Source: DATJLY01 sp963773665 (GTDB lineage: Bacteria > Pseudomonadota > Alphaproteobacteria > ATCC43930 > CGMCC-115725). Taken from it: a stretch of 64,000 nt of DNA. The notes beneath the pieces are model-generated. The model ran no database searches. It had not been told where the DNA came from and worked only from the letters and a program-made list of their open reading frames with translations. Each line of letters starts with the position of its first letter. Positions within the stretch are counted from its first letter, which is position 1. Position numbers and translations under genes: made by a program. Shown here piece by piece: positions 54,188 through 62,191 of the stretch. The DNA is taken from positions 124,001 to 188,000 of the forward strand of contig CAVZBZ010000003.1 in the NCBI GenBank assembly GCA_963773665.1, given 5' to 3'.

Positions 54188-54435
54188 GTATCACGATGAA
54201 CAACGAACAAAACAGACAATTCAGCGCCATCCTCGGCAAGGTGCAACGCGAGCTTGGCAGCGAAATTGCAAAGCAATTACGGGCAAAGCTACGCCCCGCG
54301 ATTCAGGATGCACCGCCGGATATTGCCGAAGTGATTCGCCATGTCGCACATGAAGTAATCGACGCGGTGCCCATATCGGCGTTGCCGAGCCTTCCGGTGC
54401 TGATTTCTTTCCTGGCAGGAGTCCAGCATGGTTGA
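54184..54435 (+). CDS. Small element protein, unknown function
   Basis: 83 residues from GTG 54184 (or 79 from ATG 54196). An amphipathic helix (EQNRQFSAILGKVQRELGSE) followed by a moderately hydrophobic end (AVPISALPSLPVLISFLAGV). Overlaps the next ATG by 8 bp. Confidence 0.5.
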   Translation: MSITMNNEQNRQFSAILGKVQRELGSEIAKQLRAKLRPAIQDAPPDIAEVIRHVAHEVIDAVPISALPSLPVLISFLAGVQHG

Positions 54436-54688
54436 GCTTCGCGATCTTCGCATAGTGCCGCGCCAACGCGTAGAGGAAGCCGTACAGGCTCAAGTCTGTG
54501 CCGTGCTGCGCACTGCCCTTGAGCGAGCGGAACGCGGTGACACGGCGGCCGTTGCCTTGTGGGAACTTCCAATCTCAGGGCGCTGGGCAACCGTTCAATC
54601 GACGCCGCTAGACGAAATGCTCGCACTGGCGCAGCTATCCGTGACCAAGGAATTGATGATGCGGGAGTTTGTCAGCCGCATCCGATGA
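54428..54688 (+). CDS. Small element protein, unknown function
   Basis: 86 residues: MVELRDLRIVPRQRVEEAVQ, one helical domain ending ELMMREFVSRIR. Last of four overlapping small genes. Confidence 0.5.
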   Translation: MVELRDLRIVPRQRVEEAVQAQVCAVLRTALERAERGDTAAVALWELPISGRWATVQSTPLDEMLALAQLSVTKELMMREFVSRIR

Positions 54689-54838
54689 TCGCCGCAGTGA
54701 AGGGCCTCGGCTCCGCTTCATTGATGGTTGACGCGCACGGCCCGGCGGGACGCTCACCCCTCGCCGGGCCGTTGCTGCCTTTGGGGTTTCGTTAGGTTTT
54801 TGCGGCGCACGATACCGGCATGGGACGGCCGAGAATCG

Positions 54839-55393
54839 ATGCCGACGATGCCGCACGGCAACGCGCGCACTACTGGCGACGAAAGCGGAAAGGATCTCCG
54901 TTTCGAGCCGGTCACGGCTTCGACCGGCGCCGAACTTAATCAGCGCTGGCATTCGGTGCTGCCATCAATCCCGGTGTTCCATATCGAGATTGCCTATGCG
55001 GCGATCTACCAGGGCATGCCGCTCGCCGTCGCCTTATGGGGCCGTCCCGTTGCTCGCATGCTCGCCGATAAAGGATGGCTAGAATTGCGCAGATTTGCGA
55101 TTGCTGACTCCGCACCGGAGAACACCGCAAGCCGAATGCTGGCATGGATGCGACGGCAGATCGGCAGGGAGCGGCCTGACGTGTCGCGCCTTATCAGCTA
55201 CCAGGACACCGAACACCACTCCGGGACGATCTACCGCGCGGCGGGATGGCGTCCCGTCGAGATGGCGAATAGTCCCGTGAACTGGGGCGGCGCCGCACAA
55301 CGGAAGCCGGCGACGCGTGATCGTGCCGCACCGATCCTGACAGCGGCAAAGGTCCGTTGGGAAATCGACACGCGAAAAGAAACGGCGCTATAG
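54839..55393 (+). CDS. Mom-like GNAT-fold protein (putative DNA modification)
   Basis: 184 residues from ATG 54839. The core ENTASRMLAWMRRQIG, then RLISYQDTEHHSGTIYRAAG and WRPVEMANSP, matches the GNAT-type pattern of phage Mu Mom and related phage proteins (SY-D---HxGTIYxAxxW). Mom modifies adenine in phage DNA against restriction. If right, this gene would protect the element's or a helper phage's DNA. The start is uncertain: the frame is open to 54728. The DUF4268 gene follows 31 bp later on the same strand. Confidence 0.6.
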   Translation: MPTMPHGNARTTGDESGKDLRFEPVTASTGAELNQRWHSVLPSIPVFHIEIAYAAIYQGMPLAVALWGRPVARMLADKGWLELRRFAIADSAPENTASRMLAWMRRQIGRERPDVSRLISYQDTEHHSGTIYRAAGWRPVEMANSPVNWGGAAQRKPATRDRAAPILTAAKVRWEIDTRKETAL

Positions 55394-55424
55394 TGCCGTC
55401 ATCGCGTGGACGGGGAATTGAGCG

Positions 55425-56372
55425 ATGAGCACTGCAACCATAGGCAAATTGGTGCGGCTGCCGTTGAAAACGGTATTCGACCATGAGGAATACGACTTCA
55501 CGCCCTGGCTACAAGAGAACATCGACGTTTTGAATGCAGCGCTCGATCTAAAGTTGGTCAACGTGGAAAGGGAACGGGCGGCAGGTTCCTTTAGCGTTGA
55601 TCTAGTCGCGGAAGACGAAGGCGGGGGCACCGTCATCATTGAGAACCAAATGGAGCGGAGCAATCACGATCACCTTGGGAAGCTCATTACCTACTTGACT
55701 GCGATGGGCGCCAAGGCCGCGATCTGGATTGTTTCGGACCCGCGACCTGAACACGTCGCTGCGCTGGCGTGGTTGAATGAATCTGGCAGCGCCCGCTTCT
55801 ACATGGTGAAGGTGGAGGCAGTAAAAATCGGTGAGTCTCCCGCTGCGCCTTTATTCACGCTGATTTTGGGGCCGTCCGATGAAGCCGTAGACGTTGGCAC
55901 AGCGAAGAAGGAAATCGCCGAACGCTATGGACTTCGGAAGCGCTGGTGGAGTCAGCTAATTGAGCGTTCGGCTAAGGTGTCAAAGCTGCACGCTCACCTA
56001 ACGCCCGGTGAATGGTCGCGGATTGGGACGAGTTCCGGTTTTCGCGGGCTGTATCTAAACTATGTCGTGTTGCAAACCGAGTGCGGGCTTGAACTCTACA
56101 TAGATCGCGGCAAGGACTACACGGCCGAAAACAAGAGCATCTTCGACCAGTTGAATGCGCACAAAGAAGCGATTGAGAAGGAGTTCGGCGCTTCGTTGGT
56201 TTGGGACAAATTGGAAAATGGGCGAGCGAGCGGAATCCGATACACGTTGCACGATGGAGGTTATCGCTCCCCGGAAGACCAATGGGCGCAAATTCAGGAA
56301 CGGCAAGTTGACGCAATGATCCGATTCGAAAAGGCTTTGCGGCCGTATCTGAAACAGCTAAGCCTCGCGTGA
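55425..56372 (+). CDS. DUF4268 protein with N-terminal PD-(D/E)xK nuclease-like domain
   Basis: 315 residues. The N-terminal region SFSVDLVAEDEGGGTVIIEN-Q followed by DHLGKLITYLTAMGAKAAIW has the D...ExQ/K layout of a restriction-endonuclease-like core; IIWI/EHVAALAWLN elements follow. The C-terminal half (AERYGLRKRWWSQLIERSAK to LYIDRGKD and KEFGASLVWDK) is DUF4268. Such proteins are stand-alone predicted nucleases, often on islands. Next to the Mom-like gene it may form a modification/cleavage pair; that is inference. Confidence 0.75.
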   Translation: MSTATIGKLVRLPLKTVFDHEEYDFTPWLQENIDVLNAALDLKLVNVERERAAGSFSVDLVAEDEGGGTVIIENQMERSNHDHLGKLITYLTAMGAKAAIWIVSDPRPEHVAALAWLNESGSARFYMVKVEAVKIGESPAAPLFTLILGPSDEAVDVGTAKKEIAERYGLRKRWWSQLIERSAKVSKLHAHLTPGEWSRIGTSSGFRGLYLNYVVLQTECGLELYIDRGKDYTAENKSIFDQLNAHKEAIEKEFGASLVWDKLENGRASGIRYTLHDGGYRSPEDQWAQIQERQVDAMIRFEKALRPYLKQLSLA

Positions 56373-56432
56373 TCTAGCGCGCAACGCTCCGGTGAAGGCG
56401 CCGACACGGAAGCGGTGAAAGGTATCAGCACC

Positions 56433-56852
56433 ATGAGCACCGTCACGGTCTACAGATTTAAGCAATGGAGCCAGCAGACGGGCGACTACGTAGTCTCGCG
56501 CCGTATGGCCACCCGCTCCGCAATCGAGCGCATTCCGTCGCTTGTCCTAATCGAAGGCACAGAGGCGGAAATTGATGGCGCTAATTTGGACTCCAACGGA
56601 ATGACCGTGCGCGATTTTTATCCTGTCGAAGAATTTGATGTCGATCTTCGTGAGCGTACGGTTCTTCATAGACCGTCGGGCATAACGTTTTCGTTCTACG
56701 AATACCACAACGAGGATGACTGGGAAAAGTCCGATAGCGTGATTTACCGCGAACGCCCCGACTGGCAAGGGGACCGAATGTTGCTCGCCGCTGCCGCTAA
56801 GCGTGCGGCCCTTGCCAAAGACATGAGAGCGCAGAAGCCGCTGAGCCGATAA
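56433..56852 (+). CDS. Element protein of unknown function
   Basis: 139 residues from ATG 56433 (a GTG at 56415 is the alternative). Mixed alpha/beta look: STVTVYRFKQWSQQTGDYVV, SLVLIEGTEAEIDGANLDS, ITFSFYEYHNEDDWEKSDSV. No family recognised. Codon use is much less G/C-biased than in the host genes. Confidence 0.6.
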   Translation: MSTVTVYRFKQWSQQTGDYVVSRRMATRSAIERIPSLVLIEGTEAEIDGANLDSNGMTVRDFYPVEEFDVDLRERTVLHRPSGITFSFYEYHNEDDWEKSDSVIYRERPDWQGDRMLLAAAAKRAALAKDMRAQKPLSR

Positions 56853-56879
56853 TTCTCGAAGTCGGGGGGATGGTCAGCA

Positions 56880-57515
56880 ATGAATGTGCCCATTTGCCTT
56901 TATGTGGCGGGCGTCATTGGGACGTGGGTGATCGCCATCGCCGCAATTTGGGGCGAGGGCATCCGGGCGAAGCTTTTTCGACCTGATCTACGATTGAAAT
57001 TGGTAAGCAGCGTCGGCAAGCTCGAAACCCAATTAGTACGCATCGAGGTAATGCGTAACGACAGGCTCTTCATCGAACCGAAAGAGATTTTCGTGCGCAA
57101 TTATCGACTGCGTGTGACAAACGGCACTCGCTTCCCAAAAGCGGAAGAGGTTTATGTGCTAGTGACACGCTTTGATAAGCGTGGCCCGGATGAGCGGCCC
57201 CAGCCATATTTTACCGATGAAGCGTTTCCGGTGATTTGGAGACATCGACAGCAGGATCAGTCATCGCGGACGGTTGGAATTGCTACCGTTGCCGATGTCG
57301 ATTTTATGACAGTGCGCGAGGACGATCTTTCGTTGACGCTGAACATGGAGCCGAATGCTTGGGCCTCGCAAAGAGAACAGCATCTTTGGGTTACCGTCGT
57401 AGCGCGAGGTCTTAACGGCGAAAGCGCTCCGCTACGGCTAAAAATCGACTGGAACGGACAATGGCATGCAGGTGATACTGAGATGGGGCAACATCTCAAA
57501 ATCAAGGTCGCGTAA
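56880..57515 (+). CDS. Single-pass membrane protein of unknown function
   Basis: 211 residues: one N-terminal transmembrane helix (ICLYVAGVIGTWVIAIAAIW) followed by a soluble beta-rich domain (RLKLVSSVGKLETQLVRIEV, HLWVTVVARGLNGESAPLRL). No family recognised. Convergent with the integrase, 34 bp between stops. Cargo gene by position. Confidence 0.6.
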   Translation: MNVPICLYVAGVIGTWVIAIAAIWGEGIRAKLFRPDLRLKLVSSVGKLETQLVRIEVMRNDRLFIEPKEIFVRNYRLRVTNGTRFPKAEEVYVLVTRFDKRGPDERPQPYFTDEAFPVIWRHRQQDQSSRTVGIATVADVDFMTVREDDLSLTLNMEPNAWASQREQHLWVTVVARGLNGESAPLRLKIDWNGQWHAGDTEMGQHLKIKVA

Positions 57516-57549
57516 GCGTGGCAATGGCCGGATAGTTTTGGTTGGCGTC

Positions 57550-58840
57550 CTAGTCGGGCTTCAATTCATTTGGGTATGCAAGTTTCTCGATTGCGTCGCG
57601 CTTCGTCGCGAGCGAGACGTTGCCGGCATACAAGCCGTAACTCATGGTCGCGATTTCATGGCCTAGTAGATCGGCCGCCGTCGCTTCCGGCACGCTGGCA
57701 TCTTTGAGCATGGTCGCGACGGTTTTGCGAATGGAATGGAACACGTGATCCGCGCCGAATTTCAGCGGCTCGCCGGCTTTGAGATAGCCGAATTTTTTGC
57801 CGATGGCATTCGAGCGATCACCGTACTTGTTTGCCGTCAAGTCCGCCAGCACGAAGCCGCTAGGACGATCAGCGATCAAGCGCTTGAGCACGGGCAGCAA
57901 CGCGGAGTGAATTGGAACCTCGCGGATTGCTGCATCGGTTTTGCCGGCATTGACGGCGAAGTGCGGAACTTCGGCCGCGAGCTTCACCGACTTAACCGTC
58001 ATGCTGCAAAGCTCTTCGATCCGGGCGCCGCTATACCGGGCAAGCTCTAGCAGGTCCGCAAGCTCAAGGTCGCCGCGCTTCCGTGCTTCCGTGAGAAGCC
58101 TCACCACTTCGGCCGGCGAGAATGCCTTGCGGCGATCCTCGCGCTTCACCCGCCCACCGGACTTCGCTACGTCCAATCCGGTGAACGGCTCCAAATCGGC
58201 CGGTGCAATCTCGACACTCTGCAAATGCTTCCAGTAACCGCGAAGCGCGGAGAGAATGCGTTGCACCGTCTTAGGTGCCAGCCCTTCATCGGCGACGAGT
58301 TCCGCTGGTCCAACGCTTCACGCTCGCCTTGTCTATGCTGGCAACGGTGCGGAACTTCGTGGCGAAGCGCTTTACATCGGCCGCTTGCATGTCCTTCGTC
58401 TTTTGAGTTGTCGTCTCTCCGGCCTGCCACTCGTCTAGCAGCTTGTCGAAACGCTCGCCGATGAAGCGCTGCGCCGTGGCGATGGTGGTTAGGTGCGCTT
58501 CATGCGTTATCGGATCGGCGCCAACGGGCAAGCCGGTTTCCTCGTCCACTTCAATGACGCGGATCGTCGCGATTTCTTCCGGTGACAGGATGCGGCGATA
58601 GAACTCTAAATCCGTCTCGACGGCCGAGCCGCGAGCCTTCTCAATCTGCCGGCGCCAGCGTGCTATGATCGGGGCGGCACGCTTCTCCGCAACGGCGGGT
58701 GAGTCAGTGCGCAGTGTCATGGTGAGCCGCTTTTTGCCGAGCTTTCTTTGCACGTCCACCGGCACGGCGAGCACCGCGTACAGCTTGCGGCGGCGCTTCT
58801 CAATGTGCGGCTTTTCGCGTTGCTCGTAAGGTGCTGCCAT
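57550..58840 (-). pseudogene. Tyrosine-type site-specific integrase, apparent +1 frameshift
   Basis: Phage-family integrase adjacent to attR and transcribed inward. The N-terminal arm-binding part starts MAAPYEQREKPHIEKRRRKL at 58840 and breaks at 58286. Dropping one base near 58302 joins it through SELVADEGLAPKTVQRILSA to the catalytic domain: R in YSGARIEEL, HSIRKT, LLGHE and the nucleophile Y in MSYGLYAGN. Restored length 429 residues. As written, catalysis would be lost unless the two pieces complement, so the element is either locked or the base is an error. Confidence 0.88.
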
Positions 58841-58860
58841 CGGAGTCGGTCCCGTGTTCC

Positions 58861-58944
58861 GCCCCTACGTATAGTCCCTACGGGATATCAAGGAAAGGCA
58901 ATAAATACGGCATTTTCTGCATTAGGTTATCGCCGGGCGTAGGG
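58861..58944. repeat. Candidate integrase arm-site repeats near attR
   Basis: GCCCCTACG (58861-58869), GTCCCTACG (58874-58882) and inverted CGTAGGG (58938-58944, touching the core). The same GTCCCTACG occurs near attL at 47142-47150, followed by a GACCCTACA. Short repeats in matched positions at both ends suit arm-type binding sites of the integrase. Confidence 0.5.
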
Positions 58945-58961
58945 TCCTGTCCCCTCCGCCA
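58945..58961 (+). repeat. attR core
   Basis: 17-bp copy of the tRNA-Ser 3' end, TCCTGTCCCCTCCGCCA. No other tRNA sequence accompanies it, so this is the element's right junction rather than a second tRNA gene. Confidence 0.92.
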
Positions 58962-58982
58962 ACCCTCATTCGCCGTTAATAA

Positions 58983-58998
58983 GCCCCTTGCATGGGGC
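58983..58998 (+). terminator. Hairpin just beyond attR (possible original tRNA-Ser terminator)
   Basis: GCCCC (58983-58987) pairs with GGGGC (58994-58998) around TTGCAT. It lies 22 bp past the tRNA-end duplication, the position where the tRNA gene's terminator would have been before insertion. The downstream T-run is weak (ATTTA), so this is tentative. Confidence 0.35.
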
Positions 58999-59116
58999 AT
59001 TTACTGGTGCACCCTGCTACCTGCATGCGCGCGCTGATGCAGAGCATGGAATAAGGATAACTGTTCTCATTGTGGCACCTCCTAGAACAACCGAGCGCGC
59101 AGCGCGCGGCCTGCCC

Positions 59117-62100
59117 TCAGGACGACGCAGCCGGCGCGCGGATGCCGTCGCCGATGAGGACGAACGGCGCCCAGGCGAACGGGTGCGTGAAGAAGGCGAA
59201 GCTCGGCCCCGGCTTGCTGCCGAGCGCGACGATCATATAGAGCTTGGCGCGGCGCAGGTCGGCGGCGGAATCGCGCGGCCCGCCCCAGGGCGAGAGCGTG
59301 AGCGCGGTCAGCACCGGTCCCGCCGTGTCCTCGAGCTCCCAGTGCGTGACCATGAGGCCGCGCGCGCCGGCGAAGAAGAACGCCTTGGCGAGGCCCGAGA
59401 GGCTGTCGCCGGTGCCGGCGGCGCCGGGCCCCGCGGTGTTGCAGGCGGAGAGCAGCACGAGATCCGCGTCGAGCTTCATCGACAGCACCTCGGAAAGCCC
59501 GAGGAACGCCGATGAGGCGTCGGGGGCATTCGGATCGGCCGAGAGCGCGATGAGCGGCTCGGACCGGCAGCGCAGCTCGCTCGGCAGCAGCGCATGGGTC
59601 GCGAGATGGACGATGCGGAATTTCGTCAAATCCATGCCGGTGAGGCGCGCCTTGGTGAAGTCGGCGCCCAGCACCATGTCGTCCTGCGGCACGTGAAACA
59701 CGAGCCTTCCCACCGCGTCGATCTCCTTGCGCGTTCCCGGCAGCGGCGCAAGGTCGACGAGGCTCAGGAAATCGCGGGTACAGCGCGACGGCGGATAGCT
59801 CGCGCCGATCTGCGCGCGCGTCGCCGGCTTGAAGTCGCCGAAGCCGATATAGGGATTGGGCGCGGTAGAAGGCTTGGTATTGACGCGCAGCACCACCAGC
59901 GTCTGCGGCGCCGGCATGTAGCTGATGGCCAGGCGCTTGATGAGAAACGGCACGTTCTTGTAGTTGCCGTCGGTGACGGGCGGCGCCTCGTCCGTCACCA
60001 GCACCTCGAGCGGCAGCGAGGTGAGCGCGCCGCTCGGCACGACGACGAGCCGGTCGAGCGTGTCGAGCCGCTTTTGCACGGGACCCAGCAGCTTCTCGTA
60101 GAGCCGGTGCGCCGCGGCCACGTCGAACACCGGAAGGGTCGCCTCGCCGTTTTCCTCGGACGGCACGATCGTCGCGCGCAGGTCGGCGATCGCCTTGGCG
60201 AGTTCGCTCGCCGATAGGCCGATGCGATATTCCTCGATCCGGTGTGCCTCGACGAGAATTGCGAACGTGGTCGCGCCGCCGACGACGAAGCTCACGAGCC
60301 CCTCGTGCGCGGCGAGCACGTGCTGCACGTCGGCCACCGACGCTTCCTTCGAAACGAGCTGCGCATAATCGGGCGAGGCCGACTGCGCCGCCGAATCCGC
60401 GGCCGCGCGGGTCGCCTGCGTGGCGGCGATTTCGGCGTCGATCTTGGCGAGCTTGGCGCGGTCCACCTGCGCCGCCGGAAGACGCGTTTCCTGATCGCGC
60501 TCAGCGTAGAGCTGCTGCAGCTTGAGGTCGGCGTCCTGCATCTGGCGCAACAGGTCGCGCGCCGCGACGTCGCCGGCGGCGAGCCGCGCAAAGGCCTGCG
60601 CCACGACCTGCCCGGTGACGTTGCCCTGGATGAGCTGCGAGGCCTGGAACATCTCGGCGGCGAACGTCTCGCGCTCGGCGCTCGCTGCGGCGGCGGCCTC
60701 GTCGATCGCCTGGAGATAGTCGCCGACGAGCGCCTCGGGCAATCCCAGATGCGCCGTGCGCGCTATCGCCGCGCCCTTGCGGAAAAGCGCCAATGCGTCG
60801 TTGCGGTTGCCGCCGGCGAGCGCCGAGCGGCCGGCCAGAAACAGCGTCACCGCGACCGGGCGCTCGTTTTCGCCGTAGTGTCCGAACAGAGTGGCCGCGT
60901 CGTTGAGCTTCGATACGGCTTCCTTGACCTCGCCCTCCTGCGCGTCGCCGAGCGCCGCCAGCCGCACCGCGCGCGGCTCGAGCCCGGGCGGGCGCAGGCC
61001 GCTGATGCGCAACAGGGTATCGACGGAATGGTTCAGCGATTTCACCCGCGCGTAATCGCCGTTGCGATAGGCGATCAGCGCTCCGAGCGTCCAGCTTGCC
61101 GCCAGCCCGGCCACCGCGTTCTGGCCGTCCGGCCCCAGCATCAGGGAATCGACATAGCTGGTGCTGCGCGTCTCGGCGAAGCCGCGCGCCGCATCGACCA
61201 GGGACGGCGGCACGAGGTCGAGATATTCGCGTTCGGCAACCTGGTTGCTTGCCTCGGCCTCGGCCAGATTGGAGCGGTTCGTCTCATGCTCGGCGATGTA
61301 GAAGTCGTAACGCGCCTTCTCGAGTTCGTCGCCGGACTCCGTCACCAGTTGGTTCGCGCGCGCAAAAAGCTGATCGGCCTCGATGAAGCGGCGCTGATTG
61401 CTGATCTGCAAGGCGAGATTCATGATCGGCGTGGCAAGGCCGGGATCGCTCGGTCCCAGAATCCGCTCCTGAATCGCGACCGCGCTGCGGAAGGCCTGCT
61501 CGGCCGCGGCATAGTTGCTGCCGTCATTGGCGGCGTTGCCGAGCCGCATCAGGGTGAAATAGGAGTCGAGATCGCCGCTGCCGAACGGGTGCGAAGAGAT
61601 CGCCGAGGAAATCTCCGCCATCTTCGAGGACGCATCGGCGGACGGCGCGGCCTGGCCCGAGAGCGTCGCGAGCACGGTCTCGAGCGCGGGCAGCGCGGAC
61701 GGCACGCCGTCGACGAAATAGGTCTTGCCGGATACGTCCGCGACCATGGCAAGGTGCGGCCAGTCTCCGCTTTTGCGTGCGCAGCGCATGAGCTCGGCCG
61801 GCGCATCGGACAGCACCTTCGCCGCGCTCGGCACGTCGCAGACGACGCGTTCGTCGAGCGCCACGCGCCACGGGCTCGACACGGCGAGGCGCTGGAGCGC
61901 ATCGGCGCCGACCGGCACCGAAGCCTGGAAGATGCGGCCGGTCGGCTGCTGCCAGGTGCCGCAGAAGACGTTGTAGGCCGCCGCGAACGCGCTGCCGAGC
62001 GGGTCCGTGCTCGGCTCGAAGCGGCATGGCTCGCCCATCTGATTTGTGCCGGCGCGCTGCGCTGCGCTCGCCGAATCTCCTTGCTGCGTTGCATTGACCT

Positions 62101-62191
62101 TGGCGCTGGGCGGCAGTTCGCCGCACGCGACGAGCGCCAAGGCCACGATCGAAAGGGCGAGCGCGAGGCGCGCGATGCGGTCAGAGATCAT
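59117..62191 (-). CDS. CHAT-domain (caspase-like) TPR lipoprotein
   Basis: 1024 residues. Lipoprotein signal SIVALALVACGEL, TPR-like helical repeats (about residues 200-520), a coiled stretch (about 560-620) and a C-terminal CHAT domain. The protease dyad is intact: His about 866 in VHLATHALLP and Cys about 917 in LLSACNTAGPG. HWELEDTAGPVL follows, also typical. Localised to the envelope by its lipobox. The ATG overlaps the end of the exoprotein gene by 11 bp, so the two are translationally coupled; the exoprotein is a plausible substrate or partner. Confidence 0.9.
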   Translation of the reverse strand: MISDRIARLALALSIVALALVACGELPPSAKVNATQQGDSASAAQRAGTNQMGEPCRFEPSTDPLGSAFAAAYNVFCGTWQQPTGRIFQASVPVGADALQRLAVSSPWRVALDERVVCDVPSAAKVLSDAPAELMRCARKSGDWPHLAMVADVSGKTYFVDGVPSALPALETVLATLSGQAAPSADASSKMAEISSAISSHPFGSGDLDSYFTLMRLGNAANDGSNYAAAEQAFRSAVAIQERILGPSDPGLATPIMNLALQISNQRRFIEADQLFARANQLVTESGDELEKARYDFYIAEHETNRSNLAEAEASNQVAEREYLDLVPPSLVDAARGFAETRSTSYVDSLMLGPDGQNAVAGLAASWTLGALIAYRNGDYARVKSLNHSVDTLLRISGLRPPGLEPRAVRLAALGDAQEGEVKEAVSKLNDAATLFGHYGENERPVAVTLFLAGRSALAGGNRNDALALFRKGAAIARTAHLGLPEALVGDYLQAIDEAAAAASAERETFAAEMFQASQLIQGNVTGQVVAQAFARLAAGDVAARDLLRQMQDADLKLQQLYAERDQETRLPAAQVDRAKLAKIDAEIAATQATRAAADSAAQSASPDYAQLVSKEASVADVQHVLAAHEGLVSFVVGGATTFAILVEAHRIEEYRIGLSASELAKAIADLRATIVPSEENGEATLPVFDVAAAHRLYEKLLGPVQKRLDTLDRLVVVPSGALTSLPLEVLVTDEAPPVTDGNYKNVPFLIKRLAISYMPAPQTLVVLRVNTKPSTAPNPYIGFGDFKPATRAQIGASYPPSRCTRDFLSLVDLAPLPGTRKEIDAVGRLVFHVPQDDMVLGADFTKARLTGMDLTKFRIVHLATHALLPSELRCRSEPLIALSADPNAPDASSAFLGLSEVLSMKLDADLVLLSACNTAGPGAAGTGDSLSGLAKAFFFAGARGLMVTHWELEDTAGPVLTALTLSPWGGPRDSAADLRRAKLYMIVALGSKPGPSFAFFTHPFAWAPFVLIGDGIRAPAASS

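Larger units (their letters stand above)
47072..58961. mobile_element. 11.9-kb integrative element in tRNA-Ser(GCU)
   Basis: Bounded by two exact copies of TCCTGTCCCCTCCGCCA. The left copy belongs to the intact tRNA; the right follows a tyrosine integrase gene that points inward. Content is accessory and less GC-rich than the flanks: HTH/Rep-like gene, iteron-like repeats, serine recombinase, terminase-small-like gene, many tiny overlapping genes, Mom-like and DUF4268 genes. No capsid, tail, large terminase, relaxase or type IV secretion genes recognised, so it is not a full prophage or conjugative element; a phage satellite or mobilisable island fits best. Confidence 0.9.

Noticed and set aside
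58945..58961. Second tRNA-Ser at the right junction
   Set aside because: Only the last 17 bases of the tRNA are present; it is the attR duplication.
58985..59100. Small open frame just outside attR (start of the 58988-59515 + strand frame)
   Set aside because: It runs into the antisense of the CHAT gene, with no SD and no recognisable product.
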